A DNA stretch of 64,000 nucleotides from Sphingorhabdus profundilacus. GTDB lineage: Bacteria > Pseudomonadota > Alphaproteobacteria > Sphingomonadales > Sphingomonadaceae. Numbering within the stretch: the first letter of the stretch is position 1; each line of letters opens with the position of its first letter. The notes beneath the pieces are model-generated. The model did no database searches. It had not been told where the DNA came from and was given only the letters and a program-made list of their open reading frames with translations. The translations under genes and the position numbers were made by a program. Of the stretch, positions 29,089-37,819 are shown piece after piece. The stretch is taken from NCBI RefSeq assembly GCF_009769755.1, contig NZ_SDWJ01000001.1, positions 1,302,001 through 1,366,000 of the forward strand, written 5' to 3'.

Positions 29089-30101
29089 TGCCGTCAAGGC
29101 GACTTGATCTGCCGTTGGCGATTTCGGTCGGCGATCCGGCAGGTATTGGACCTGAAATCATAGGCAAGGCATGGGAAGCGCGTAAAGCCGCGAATCTGCC
29201 GCCCTTTTTTGCCATTGGTGACATGGGCAGCTTTACCCCACATTGGGATGGGCCCGTCGTCAAGATCGACGATCCCGCCGATAGCTTCGCGCATTTTAAT
29301 TCCGCCCTACCGGTTATCGAGGTGCACAATTGCATCTCGGTCATCCCCGGCGAACCCGATCTGGACGGCGCGCATTGCGCCTATCAGGCGCTGGAAATGG
29401 CCATCGGCTTCGCCCGTGCAGGCAGCGCGGCAGCATTGGTCACAGGGCCTGTTTCAAAAACCCAGCTATATGCCGTTGGCTTCACCCATCCCGGACAGAC
29501 TGAATTCATCGCCGAACGCTGCGGCGTGTCCAAGAATAATGCGGTCATGATGCTCGCGGGTCCAGACCTTCGCGTCGTACCGATGACGACCCATATCCCG
29601 CTCGCGTCGGTGGCGTCCAAACTGGACGGGCGTTTGATCCGGCAACGGCTGCGCGCCACGGCCAAGGGGTTACAGCGCAATTTCGGGATCGAAAACCCGC
29701 GTCTGGCAGTCGCCGGTTTCAACCCCCATGCGGGCGAATCGGGCAATATGGGCCGCGAGGAAATCGACATTTTCGAACCCGCCATCGCGCAAATACGCAG
29801 CGAGGGCTTTGACGTTGTCGGCCCCCTGTCCGCCGACACCATGTTCCATGCCGAGGCGCGTTCGCATTATGATGCAGCTTTGTGCGCCTATCATGATCAG
29901 GCGCTGATCCCCTTAAAAACACTCTACTTCCATGATGCCGTCAACATCACGCTTGGTCTGCCCGTGGTCCGGACATCGCCAGACCACGGCACCGCCTTTG
30001 GCATTGCGGGCCAGAATATCGCGATGCCCAATTCAATGATCGCGGCCATTAAAATGGCGGAAATGGCGGCGCTGAACCGCCAAGCCGCAGACGCGGCATG
30101 A
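29088..30101 (+). CDS. pdxA: 4-hydroxythreonine-4-phosphate dehydrogenase
   Basis: NAD-dependent step of DXP-dependent vitamin B6 synthesis. The 337 residues fit PdxA. Near the N-terminus is [12 protein letters not shown]. The metal ligand histidines are in [23 protein letters not shown] and [10 protein letters not shown]. The [21 protein letters not shown] substrate loop is present. It is translationally linked to surA and rsmA by short overlaps, the same order as in Escherichia coli. Confidence 0.96.
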   Translation: MPSRRLDLPLAISVGDPAGIGPEIIGKAWEARKAANLPPFFAIGDMGSFTPHWDGPVVKIDDPADSFAHFNSALPVIEVHNCISVIPGEPDLDGAHCAYQALEMAIGFARAGSAAALVTGPVSKTQLYAVGFTHPGQTEFIAERCGVSKNNAVMMLAGPDLRVVPMTTHIPLASVASKLDGRLIRQRLRATAKGLQRNFGIENPRLAVAGFNPHAGESGNMGREEIDIFEPAIAQIRSEGFDVVGPLSADTMFHAEARSHYDAALCAYHDQALIPLKTLYFHDAVNITLGLPVVRTSPDHGTAFGIAGQNIAMPNSMIAAIKMAEMAALNRQAADAA

Positions 30102-30922
30102 CCCTGCCCACATTGCCCCCGCTTCGGGATGTTATCGCCCGCCATGGCCTGTCGGCCAGCAAAGCATTGGGCCAGAATTTCCTGTTTGACGAACAATTGC
30201 TCGACCGCATTGCCGCCATCCCGGGATCACTCAAGGGACAGAATGTCTATGAAGTCGGCCCCGGCCCCGGTGGCCTGACCCGCGCATTACTTCGCGCCGG
30301 GGCAAATGTTCTTGCAGTGGAACGCGACCATCGCTGCCTGCCCGCGCTCGCCGAATTGGCGGAGGCGTTTCCCGGACAGTTGCGGGTGATCGAGGGCGAC
30401 GCCCTGAAAATAGATCCGGCAAAGGAAATCGGCGGACCGTTCCACATCCTGTCCAACCTGCCTTATAATGTCGGCACGGCGCTCGCTGTCGGCTGGCTTG
30501 GCGGCGACACATGGCCGCCCGAATGGCTATCGCTGACACTGATGTTCCAGCGCGAAGTCGCTGACCGCATCGTCGCGCCTGCGGCCAGCGATGCTTATGG
30601 ACGGCTGGCCATATTGGCGCAGTGGCGCTCGCACGCAAAGATCGCGATGCCCGTCCACCGCTCCGCTTTCACGCCCCCGCCAAAAGTCATGTCGGCCGTC
30701 GTGCACATCACCCCCGGCGAAGCGCCCGAAGGCGTGAAGATGGCGGTTCTCGAAAAACTGACCGGCGCCGCGTTCGGGCAACGACGGAAAATGCTGCGGC
30801 AAAGCCTGAAGGCTGTTCCCGGCGCGCTGGATGCCTTGGAAAAGGCCGGGATTGCAGCGGATCGCAGGCCGGAAACGGTGACAATCCCCGAATGGTGTGA
30901 CTTGGCGCGGCAGTTGGGGTAA
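30098..30922 (+). CDS. rsmA: 16S rRNA (adenine1518/1519-N6)-dimethyltransferase
   Basis: Dimethylates two adenines in helix 45 of 16S rRNA late in small-subunit assembly. It has 274 residues. [18 protein letters not shown] is followed by SAM motif [16 protein letters not shown] (about 49-63), and the catalytic motif IV is SNLPYNV. The C-terminal helices include [15 protein letters not shown]. It overlaps pdxA by 4 bases and ends the lptD group before a long repeat region. Confidence 0.96.
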   Translation: MTLPTLPPLRDVIARHGLSASKALGQNFLFDEQLLDRIAAIPGSLKGQNVYEVGPGPGGLTRALLRAGANVLAVERDHRCLPALAELAEAFPGQLRVIEGDALKIDPAKEIGGPFHILSNLPYNVGTALAVGWLGGDTWPPEWLSLTLMFQREVADRIVAPAASDAYGRLAILAQWRSHAKIAMPVHRSAFTPPPKVMSAVVHITPGEAPEGVKMAVLEKLTGAAFGQRRKMLRQSLKAVPGALDALEKAGIAADRRPETVTIPEWCDLARQLG

Positions 30923-31894
30923 GCGCCTTCAATATATTTGAAACCGCCGTCACCGACCTCTCCGCACCGTCACCCTGCCGCCCTGCACCATACTCCGTCA
31001 CCCTGAACTCGTTTCAGGGTCTTAGTCCTTCGACGGTGAAAACTAAGACCCTGAAACAAGTTCAGGGTGACGGCGGTTTTGGTTGGAAAAGGTGCGTACA
31101 GGTTTAATTGGGTTAGCTTTTCGAACGTCGACTTGCAGCACTTCCACATTAATTCACCGTCACCCTGAACTTGTTTCAGGGTCCATTTGTCAGTTCTTCC
31201 CCGCCTTGTCGTGACACGCCAAACGGTGACGCACGGATGGGTTTTAACTCGGACAATAGGTGCCGCTGCACTATGGACCCTGGAACGAAGTCACCGAAGG
31301 TGAAACGAGTTCAGGGTGACGGGGGTTTTGGTTGGAAAAGGTGCGTATAAGTTCAACTGGGGTAGCTCTAAGGGGATCATCCTACCGGACTTCCACATTA
31401 ATTCACCGTCACCCTGAACTTGTTTCAGGGTCCATTTATCAGCCCTTCCCCGCCTTGTCGTGACACGCCAAACGGTGACGCACGGGTGGGTTTTAACTCG
31501 ACCAAAGGGTGCCGCTGCACGATGGACCCTGAAACGAGTTCAGGGTGACGGGTGTTTTTGATTGGAGATGGTGCGTACAGGTTTAATTGGGTTAGCTTTA
31601 AGGGGATCATCCTACCGGACTTCCACATTAATTCACCGTCACCCTGAACTCGTTTCAGGGTCCATTTATCAGCCCTTCCCTGCCCCGTCGTGGCACGCCA
31701 AACAGTGACGCACGGGTGGGTTTTAACTCGACCAAAGGGTGCCGCTGCACGATGGACCCTGAAACGAGTTCAGGGTGACGGTTGTATTTACAAAACAACA
31801 GTTCAATCATCGAGAAGCCGCATTTTCAGCTCAAGACCCATGTTCCATTCCGCTAGGGGTGGCGCTTCGCTTTGTGCGCGGCTAAAGGCGGTGG
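30923..31894. repeat. Long gene-free repeat region between rsmA and the ast genes
   Basis: No gene is visible in 972 bases. It begins with fragments of the CCGTCACCCTG motif, then a complete inverted pair at 30995-31074. A tandem array of a larger composite unit follows (31141-31783). The final 110 bases before the M20 gene are unique and probably hold its promoter. Confidence 0.85.
31141..31783. repeat. Tandem array of an about 230-250 bp composite repeat
   Basis: Three copies start with CTTCCACATTAATTCACCG at 31141, 31390 and 31620; the third is truncated after its palindrome. Each carries a palindrome arm, a unique middle (CAAACGGTGACGCACG ... GTGCCGCTGCAC), the second arm, and then GGTGCGTA...TTCAA or TTTAA...GGGTTAGC. 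The first unit is 19 bases longer because of extra bases in its right arm. A partial copy (31078-31140) precedes the array. Confidence 0.9.
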
Positions 31895-33103
31895 ATGCAA
31901 AACCTGCCTTCATCCGAACGCGCTGCGCTTGAAAGGATCACCCATGATCCGATGCTGGCACAGGTGCAGCAATGGGCCGCGATAAATAGCGGATCGGGTA
32001 ATCTTGCAGGATTGAAAGCAACCGCCGAACTGTTGGCCGATGCCTTTGCCGTTCTTCCCGGAATCATCGACTTGCGCGAACCCGCACCTGTCGAAAAAGT
32101 GCGCGCCGACGGGGTAGTCGAAATCGTCGAACATGGCCGCCATCTGGTCGTGACCGTCCGGCCTGAAGCGCCGGTGCAACTGCTTTTTACCGGCCATATG
32201 GACACCGTCTTCCCCGCCGACCACAGCTTTCAGCAGCAGCGTTGGCTGGAGGACGGCGTGTTGAACGGCCCCGGCGTCGCCGATATGAAGGGCGGCATTG
32301 CCGTCATGCTGGCCGCCCTCACCGCTGCCGAAACGGCGGCTGAATTTGCGAATGTCGGCTATCAGGTGATGATCAACAGCGATGAGGAAGTCGGTTCGCC
32401 CTCGTCCGCGCCGCTGATTACTGCCCTCGCCAAGGGGAAGACCGCGGCGCTGACCTATGAACCAGCCCTGCCCGATGGAACCTTGGCCGGTGAACGCGGG
32501 GGCAGCGGGAATTTCTCGATCATCTTTACCGGTAAAAGCGCGCATGCCGGACGCAACCCGCAAGATGGCCGCAATGCCTTGCTCGCCGCCGCCGACCTCG
32601 CCTTGCGGTTGAAGGCGCTCACCCGCCCCGGTCTTAACGTCAATCCGGCGCGGATCGAGGGGGGCAGCCCCAATAATGTCGTGCCCGACCACGCCATTTT
32701 GCGCGTCAATTTCCGGCCCATGACACCACAAATTGTCGAGGAAACCGATCTTGCGCTTCGCATGTTGATTGCCGACATTGAGCGGGAGCATGACGTCAGC
32801 GCCCATGTGCACGGCAGCTTCGGCCGCCCGCCCAAGCCCATTGATGCAGGGGCTGCCAAGCTGTTCGATCTGGTCAAGCAATGCGGGGCCGACCTTGGCC
32901 TGTCGATTGCGTGGAGAGCCAGTGGCGGCGTGTGCGACGGCAATAATATAGCCGCCTGCGGCATCCCCGTGGTCGACACCATGGGCGTGCGCGGCGGTGC
33001 GATCCACAGTGCCGATGAATTTCTGATTACCGAAAGCCTGGTCGAGCGCGCGCGCCTGTCCGCCTTGACCATATTGCGTATCGCCAAAAAGGGAGCCTTA
33101 TGA
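31895..33103 (+). CDS. M20 family metallopeptidase next to astA/astB
   Basis: Zinc-dependent amidohydrolase of 402 residues, closest in pattern to carboxypeptidase G2 and acetylornithine deacetylase-like proteins. The metal and catalytic motifs are TGHMDTVFP (about 106), GPGVADMKGGIAV, and INSDEEVGS with the catalytic EE pair. The dimerisation domain has GKSAHAGRNPQDGRNAL, and the last metal ligand is in RGGAIHSADEF. AAAGG precedes the ATG by 6 bases. The stop overlaps astA (ATGA), so it likely works with the arginine pathway, perhaps cleaving an N-acyl amino acid; this is inferred from position only. Confidence 0.85.
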   Translation: MQNLPSSERAALERITHDPMLAQVQQWAAINSGSGNLAGLKATAELLADAFAVLPGIIDLREPAPVEKVRADGVVEIVEHGRHLVVTVRPEAPVQLLFTGHMDTVFPADHSFQQQRWLEDGVLNGPGVADMKGGIAVMLAALTAAETAAEFANVGYQVMINSDEEVGSPSSAPLITALAKGKTAALTYEPALPDGTLAGERGGSGNFSIIFTGKSAHAGRNPQDGRNALLAAADLALRLKALTRPGLNVNPARIEGGSPNNVVPDHAILRVNFRPMTPQIVEETDLALRMLIADIEREHDVSAHVHGSFGRPPKPIDAGAAKLFDLVKQCGADLGLSIAWRASGGVCDGNNIAACGIPVVDTMGVRGGAIHSADEFLITESLVERARLSALTILRIAKKGAL

Positions 33104-34131
33104 CTTTCATCATCCGTCCGGCAAATATGGACGATTTGCAACCCATCTACGAAATGGCCAAGCGGACCGGTGGCGGGTTCACTAACCTGCCGCCTGACCG
33201 CACGGCGTTGACGGCAAAGCTGGAGCGGTCGGTTGCAGGGTTCAGCCGCGTTGAAGATGGCGTCAGCGATGATCTTTATGTCTTCGTTTTGCAGAACACC
33301 GAGACGGGCGAAGTCCGCGGCACCTGCCAGATTTTCGGCACGGTCGGCCAAAAATGGCCGTTCTACAGCTATCGCATCGGGGCGTTGACGCAGCATAGCG
33401 AAGAGCTTGGCCGGACCTTTCGCGCCGATATTTTGAACCTGTCGACCGATCTGGAAGGCACCACCGAAGTCGGTGGCCTGTTCCTGCATCCCGGCGAACG
33501 CGCCGGCGGCCTTGGCATGTTGATTGCGCGCAGCCGCTATCTGTTCATCCGCAACCATCGGACGCGCTTTGCCGACCGGACCATTGCCGAGCTGCGCGGT
33601 GTCATTGACGAAGCGGGTGGTTCGCCCTTCTGGGACGGCGTTGCAGGCCGCTTTTTCGGGATGAGCTTTCAGGAAGCGGACGAATTCAACGCCAAGTTCG
33701 GCAACCAGTTCATCGCCGACCTGATGCCCAAGCACCCCGTCTATATCGCGATGCTGCCCGAAAATGCGAAATCCGTGATTGGCGTTCCGCACCCCTCTGG
33801 CCGGGCAGCTATGCGGATGCTGGAAAATGAAGGTTTCGCCTGGGAAAATTATGTCGACATATTTGACGGTGGTCCCACAATGACCGCACGCACCGACCAA
33901 ATCCGCAGTGTTCGCGAAGCCAAAGACACCATTGTTTCGAAAATCAGCGACATGCTGGGTGAGCATAAGGAAGGCGACAAAATGCTGATGAGTAGCGGAC
34001 GGCTTAATGATTTCATCGCCGCCTATGGCTGGGTAACCGACCAAGATGGCGGCGTTGCCATCGACCCGGTCAGCGCCAAGACATTGAAGCTTTCGGTGGG
34101 CGACGCAATCACTTGTGTCCCGAGGTGGTAA
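33100..34131 (+). CDS. astA: Arginine N-succinyltransferase
   Basis: First step of the ammonia-producing AST route, moving succinyl from succinyl-CoA to arginine. The 343 residues match AstA: FIIRPANMDDLQPIYEMAKRTGGGFTNLPPDR at the start, FYSYRIGALTQHSEELGR, and TEVGGLFLHPGERAGGLGMLIARSRYLF as the acyl-CoA region. The C-terminal DNFIAAYGW-like segment is present. Its start overlaps the M20 gene, and astB starts 3 bases after its stop. AstC, AstD and AstE genes are not nearby. Confidence 0.95.
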   Translation: MTFIIRPANMDDLQPIYEMAKRTGGGFTNLPPDRTALTAKLERSVAGFSRVEDGVSDDLYVFVLQNTETGEVRGTCQIFGTVGQKWPFYSYRIGALTQHSEELGRTFRADILNLSTDLEGTTEVGGLFLHPGERAGGLGMLIARSRYLFIRNHRTRFADRTIAELRGVIDEAGGSPFWDGVAGRFFGMSFQEADEFNAKFGNQFIADLMPKHPVYIAMLPENAKSVIGVPHPSGRAAMRMLENEGFAWENYVDIFDGGPTMTARTDQIRSVREAKDTIVSKISDMLGEHKEGDKMLMSSGRLNDFIAAYGWVTDQDGGVAIDPVSAKTLKLSVGDAITCVPRW

Positions 34132-34134
34132 GGT

Positions 34135-35388
34135 ATGACAATTGCAGAAATCAACTTTGACGGCATCATTGGCCCAAGCCATAATTATGCGGGCCTGAGC
34201 CTCGGCAACATTGCGTCGGCCAATAATGCAGGGGCAGTATCGGAACCGCGTGCTGCCGCGTTGCAGGGTGTCGAAAAAATGCGCGCCAATCTGCGCCTTG
34301 GCCTGTCGCAGGGTTTCTTCATGCCGCTCGACCGGCCGAACACCGCATGGCTGGCGGGACTTGCGACCGACATGGAAAGCGCCGAGCCGCACATTCGCGC
34401 CGCCGCTTTTTCCGCATCGGCCATGTGGGCAGCAAACGCCGCGACGGTGTCGCCTGCGCCCGATACGCTGGACGGCAAATGCCATCTGTCGGCGGCGAAC
34501 CTGCTGACCATGGCGCACCGCAGTCATGAATGGACAGGAACGCTCGCGCAACTGCGTTTGGCCTTTGCCGATGAACGGTACTTCACCGTCCACGGCCCCG
34601 TCCCGCCGCCCTATGGCGACGAAGGGGCCGCCAATTTCATGCGGCTATGCCCTTCGCATGGCGAGGCGGGCATCGAGATTTTTGTCTATGGCAAGGCGGG
34701 CGGCCCCTTCCCTGCGCGGCAGCATGTCGAATCGTCCAAAGCCATCGCCCGCGCCCACCGGCTGGACCCGGCAAAGACGCTGTTCGTGCAGCAATCGGAA
34801 ACGGCCATTGCCGCCGGGGCCTTCCACAATGACGTCGTTGCCGTCGCCAATGAGCGCGTGCTGTTCACCCATGAACAGGCTTTTGAATATCCGGACGAAA
34901 CCTATGCCGACATCAAAAGGCTGATGCCCGAGGCGGAGATTGTGATTGTCCCTGCCGACCGCGTGTCACTCGCCGATGCGATCCAGAGCTATTTGTTCAA
35001 CGCGCAGCTTGTGACCCTGCCCGATGGCGGCATGGCGCTGATCCTGCCCAGCGAGGCGCAGGAAAACACGCGGGTCTGGGGCTGGCTGAGCGAGATGGTC
35101 GCAGGCAATGGCCCGATCCGCACGCTCATCCCGGTCGACGTGCGCCAGTCCATGGCCAATGGCGGCGGACCCGCCTGCCTGCGGCTGCGCGTCGCCTGCG
35201 GTCCCGCCACGGTCGATCCGCGCTTCATGGCGGACGAGGGGAAACTGGACCGGATTTCGGACGTTATCGCGGCGCATTGGCCCGAAACAATCGCGCCCGA
35301 TCAACTCGGCGATTCCGCGCTGGTTTCCACCGTCCTCAAGGCCCGCGAAGCGTTGCTGGATGTGTGCGGTCTGGCGGAGCTGTCCTAA
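34135..35388 (+). CDS. astB: N-succinylarginine dihydrolase
   Basis: Second AST step, converting succinylarginine to succinylornithine, ammonia and CO2. The 417 residues fit AstB of the amidinotransferase fold. FDGIIGPSHNYAGLSLGNIASANN is the N-terminal signature. The active-site histidine lies in AFHNDVVAVANERVLFTHEQAF, and the cysteine lies near the C-terminus in SMANGGGPACLRLRV. AAGG stands just before the ATG. Co-translation with astA is likely. Confidence 0.95.
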   Translation: MTIAEINFDGIIGPSHNYAGLSLGNIASANNAGAVSEPRAAALQGVEKMRANLRLGLSQGFFMPLDRPNTAWLAGLATDMESAEPHIRAAAFSASAMWAANAATVSPAPDTLDGKCHLSAANLLTMAHRSHEWTGTLAQLRLAFADERYFTVHGPVPPPYGDEGAANFMRLCPSHGEAGIEIFVYGKAGGPFPARQHVESSKAIARAHRLDPAKTLFVQQSETAIAAGAFHNDVVAVANERVLFTHEQAFEYPDETYADIKRLMPEAEIVIVPADRVSLADAIQSYLFNAQLVTLPDGGMALILPSEAQENTRVWGWLSEMVAGNGPIRTLIPVDVRQSMANGGGPACLRLRVACGPATVDPRFMADEGKLDRISDVIAAHWPETIAPDQLGDSALVSTVLKAREALLDVCGLAELS

Positions 35389-35482
35389 CCGTCGAAATCC
35401 TTTACAAAAGCCGTCGGCGTTAACCATTGTGACGCCTGCAAATGCTCAACTGGCACAGGCATTGCTGTTTAGTTTCTTAACT

Positions 35483-35707
35483 ATGAAAAAAATCGCGCGC
35501 CTGTTCTCGATCAAGACCAAATTGGAGGTCTTCCTCATCACCTACGCGCTCGGTCTGGGCGCGGCTGAACGGGGTAAGGACTATATGGTCCAATATCCGG
35601 GCAATGTGGGCAAGATGTTCTTTGTGCTGTGCACCGTCGCGGTGTTCATCGCGGCGTCCAAGATGCTGGAGGCGATCGAGCTGCACAAGGCGTTCGGGGT
35701 GGATTGA
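35483..35707 (+). CDS. Small conserved inner-membrane protein
   Basis: 74 residues, function unknown. A short basic N-terminus (MKKIARLFSIKTKLE) is followed by a hydrophobic stretch (VFLITYALGLGAAERG) and a clear membrane span (MFFVLCTVAVFIAASKML). The frame extends upstream into astB, but the ATG at 35483 is the sensible start because the upstream part is antiparallel noise over astB. The ribosome site is weak. Similar short proteins are, to my knowledge, found in other sphingomonads. Confidence 0.7.
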   Translation: MKKIARLFSIKTKLEVFLITYALGLGAAERGKDYMVQYPGNVGKMFFVLCTVAVFIAASKMLEAIELHKAFGVD

Positions 35708-35710
35708 AGG

Positions 35711-35745
35711 CAAAAGTCCCCGGATTCTGTTGCCCGGCTCCGGGG
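35711..35745 (-). terminator. Terminator of the tmRNA gene
   Basis: On the minus strand CCCCGGA (35739-35745) pairs with TCCGGGG (35718-35724) across a 14-base loop, followed by ACTTTT. It lies directly downstream of the tmRNA coding piece. Confidence 0.65.
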
Positions 35746-36066
35746 GGCCGCTGTAACCTTTCTGTTGCCCGGCCGGTTCGGCCGCGTTCTTTTAGGATAA
35801 TTTCAGACCGTGAGGCCCAAAATTACGCTGCGAGAGCAAGTGCTTCGTTATCGTTTGCACTTATGAGTTTTGAACCATTTAACGGCTTATCCATGCCGGG
35901 CAAAAACAATGCTTTTCAACGCACGTCGATCCTAGTTCAGCCCCTTCAAAACGCCCGGAAATCCGGGAGATATGGTGGAGCTGCCGGGTACCGCCCCCGG
36001 GTCCGCTGCATCTATTGCACATCGCAATTTATCGCCATAGCCGGGCGAACCCGGCAAGGACCCATA
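35720..36066 (-). ncRNA. ssrA: Permuted two-piece tmRNA
   Basis: Rescues stalled ribosomes together with SmpB. On the minus strand the acceptor piece comes first. Its T-arm (GGACCCGGGGGCGGTACCC) runs into CAGCTCC-ACCA, ending at 35973. After a 28-base spacer (35945-35972) comes the coding piece, which starts GGGGCTGAACTAGGATCGAC at 35944. GGGGCUG pairs with CAGCUCC to form the seven-base acceptor stem. The tag frame at 35858-35823 encodes ANDNEALALAA and ends in TAA. This order, 3' half before 5' half, is the circular permutation known from alphaproteobacteria. The outer ends are approximate. Confidence 0.93.
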
Positions 36067-36160
36067 TAGGCGATCTTTCGTGAATGGGAAGTGAAGAGCG
36101 TTAAATTAAACATTGTAACAGCATGATTAGCCATTAAAGTTTGCCCAAAGGGGCGTTGAA

Positions 36161-36424
36161 ATGGATATTGATTACTCTAGGATCCTAGCAATTGCAGTGG
36201 CAACTGGACTTCTCGGAGTTTGGCGAGGTTGGAAAGAATATCGAAACAATCTGCCGGATGACATGCGCAGTGAAATATTTTGGAACGATCGCAGATACGA
36301 AGCCCTCAAAAAGGCGATGGCTGCAGCTTGGAAAGTATATTTTTGGGCGCTCGTTGTAGTTAGTGCGATTGTGGCTCTTTTTATATTTGAAATCGTTCCA
36401 CCTGAGTGGGTCTTTGGCCCTTAA
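36161..36424 (+). CDS. Small membrane protein of unknown function
   Basis: 87 residues, not recognised. There is a possible N-terminal membrane helix (ILAIAVATGLLGVW), a charged middle (RNNLPDDMRSEIFWNDRRYEALKKAM) and a strong C-terminal membrane span (VYFWALVVVSAIVALFIFEIV). AAAGGGG lies 7 bases before the ATG. The base composition is more AT-rich and the codon choice less GC-biased than its neighbours. It sits just upstream of the tmRNA gene, a common site for inserted DNA, so it may be a recent arrival. Confidence 0.6.
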   Translation: MDIDYSRILAIAVATGLLGVWRGWKEYRNNLPDDMRSEIFWNDRRYEALKKAMAAAWKVYFWALVVVSAIVALFIFEIVPPEWVFGP

Positions 36425-36443
36425 TTACTTCGTGGTTTAGAAT

Positions 36444-36776
36444 TCAAACGCCCTGCATATTCCGGCTCTCCGCCGGAATACGGACGATGAGGCCGTCGAG
36501 TTCGTCGGTCAACAGTATCTGGCAGGACAAGCGGCTTGTGCGCCGTGCGCCGCTGGCGAGGTCGAGCATGTCTTCTTCATCTTCGACGGCGGGCGGCAAT
36601 TTGTCGAACCATGCCTTGTCGACAATCACATGGCAGGTGGAGCAGGCCATCTGCCCTTCGCACGTCCCTTCGAGCGGCATTCCGGCACCCTGTGCGACTT
36701 CCAGCAACCCCAGGCCCGTTTCAGCCTCCACCTCTTGGGCGTCGCCTTCGGCGTTGATGAAGGTTATTTTGATCAT
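36444..36776 (-). CDS. 2Fe-2S ferredoxin, adrenodoxin type
   Basis: Small electron carrier of 110 residues. The cluster cysteines are C39, C45, C48 and C85, giving the C-X5-C-X2-C-X36-C spacing of Isc-type and adrenodoxin-like ferredoxins (GTCEGQMACSTCHV ... LSCQI). An acidic stretch VEDEEDMLDLA, typical for partner binding, lies between them. The start overlaps the stop of the cysteine desulfurase by 4 bases, so a role in iron-sulphur cluster assembly is likely. Confidence 0.93.
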   Translation of the reverse strand: MIKITFINAEGDAQEVEAETGLGLLEVAQGAGMPLEGTCEGQMACSTCHVIVDKAWFDKLPPAVEDEEDMLDLASGARRTSRLSCQILLTDELDGLIVRIPAESRNMQGV

Positions 36777-37819
36777 ATCATCGCCCCTGCTGCATGGTTG
36801 ATTGCATCGGCGGCAATATCAATTTCCGCAAGCGTCGTATAGCGCCCAAAACCAAGCCTTATCGAAGATTTTGCCTGTGTTTGGGACAGTCCGAGCGCCG
36901 ACAGGACATGGCTGGGACGGCCCGACCCGCTGGCGCAGGCGGAACCTGCGGAAAAGGCAATGTCGCGGCATTCGGACATCAGGCGGCCCACATCCACCCC
37001 GTCGCGGCGGATGTTGAGATTGCCTTTGTAGCGGTGGGTTATCGAACCGTTCACGGTCCAGTCCGAAAATGCCGCAATGGCGTGGTCCCATAAGGATGCA
37101 ACATGCGCGGCATCCTGCTCCATCCGCCGGGCAGCCAGCTGCGCGGCTGCACCGAACCCCGCGCACAAGGCAGGTGACAAGGTTCCCGAACGCAACCCCT
37201 GTTCCTGCCCGCCGCCATGCATCAAGGGTGTAAGTTCAATCCCGTCACGCACCCACAAAGCACCGATGCCCTTGGGTCCATGAATCTTGTGCGCGGACAC
37301 GGCAATCATATCCGGCCCGTCGGGGATTGGCATCCGGCCAAAGGCCTGCACCGCATCGCACAGCAACAGGCCGCCCTGCATATGGCATTGCTCCGCCAGC
37401 TCGGCGACCGGCTGGATCGTTCCGATTTCATTATTCACGAGCATGGCCGCAAACAGGTCCTGCCCCGCACCATCAAACCCCGCGCGTCCGTCGGTCCCGA
37501 CCGGCACAACCGCCCCGCCCAGATGGGCCACGCAATCCAGCACGGCCGCATGTTCGGTGGAAAGCGCCGCAACCGGCAAGCCGCAGCCTTTGATGGCAAG
37601 GTTGAGCGCCTCGGTAGCACCGCTGGTGAAAATTACCCTGCCCCCTTTGGGCAGCAAGGCGGCAATCTGGTCCCGCGCCACTTCCACAGCCGCCGCCGCT
37701 TTCCGGCCCCCGGCATGGGTACTGTGCGGGTTCCAGAAACCGTCTTTCAACCAGGGCTCCATCGCCGCAAAGGCTTCGGGGGCCATGGGCGTTGTGGCCT
37801 GATAATCGAGGTAGATCAT
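36773..37819 (-). CDS. Cysteine desulfurase, second copy
   Basis: PLP enzyme of 348 residues that takes sulphur from cysteine for cluster or tRNA thiolation. The PLP lysine K178 is in AVSAHKIHGPKGIG, the catalytic cysteine C295 is in FSAGSACASGSG, and MIYLDYQATTPM opens the fold. The ATG at 37819 overlaps the stop of the upstream desulfurase (ATGA). A longer frame from 37852 lies inside that gene. The stop overlaps the ferredoxin start, so three genes form one coupled unit. Whether it is IscS-like or specialised is not clear. Confidence 0.9.
   Translation of the reverse strand: MIYLDYQATTPMAPEAFAAMEPWLKDGFWNPHSTHAGGRKAAAAVEVARDQIAALLPKGGRVIFTSGATEALNLAIKGCGLPVAALSTEHAAVLDCVAHLGGAVVPVGTDGRAGFDGAGQDLFAAMLVNNEIGTIQPVAELAEQCHMQGGLLLCDAVQAFGRMPIPDGPDMIAVSAHKIHGPKGIGALWVRDGIELTPLMHGGGQEQGLRSGTLSPALCAGFGAAAQLAARRMEQDAAHVASLWDHAIAAFSDWTVNGSITHRYKGNLNIRRDGVDVGRLMSECRDIAFSAGSACASGSGRPSHVLSALGLSQTQAKSSIRLGFGRYTTLAEIDIAADAINHAAGAMI

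Noticed and set aside
30995-31783. Regularly spaced repeats as a CRISPR array
   Set aside because: The units are long, the sequences between palindromes are conserved rather than unique, and no cas gene is present.
32455-34593. 712-codon frame on the minus strand
   Set aside because: It is antisense to the M20 gene, astA and the start of astB, with no domain pattern.
35108-35482. Upstream extension of the small membrane protein after astB
   Set aside because: It overlaps astB in another phase; the hydrophobic, conserved-looking part starts at 35483.
35629-36069. 146-codon plus-strand frame over the tmRNA
   Set aside because: The interval is explained by the permuted tmRNA on the minus strand, with tag frame, CCA end and acceptor stem.
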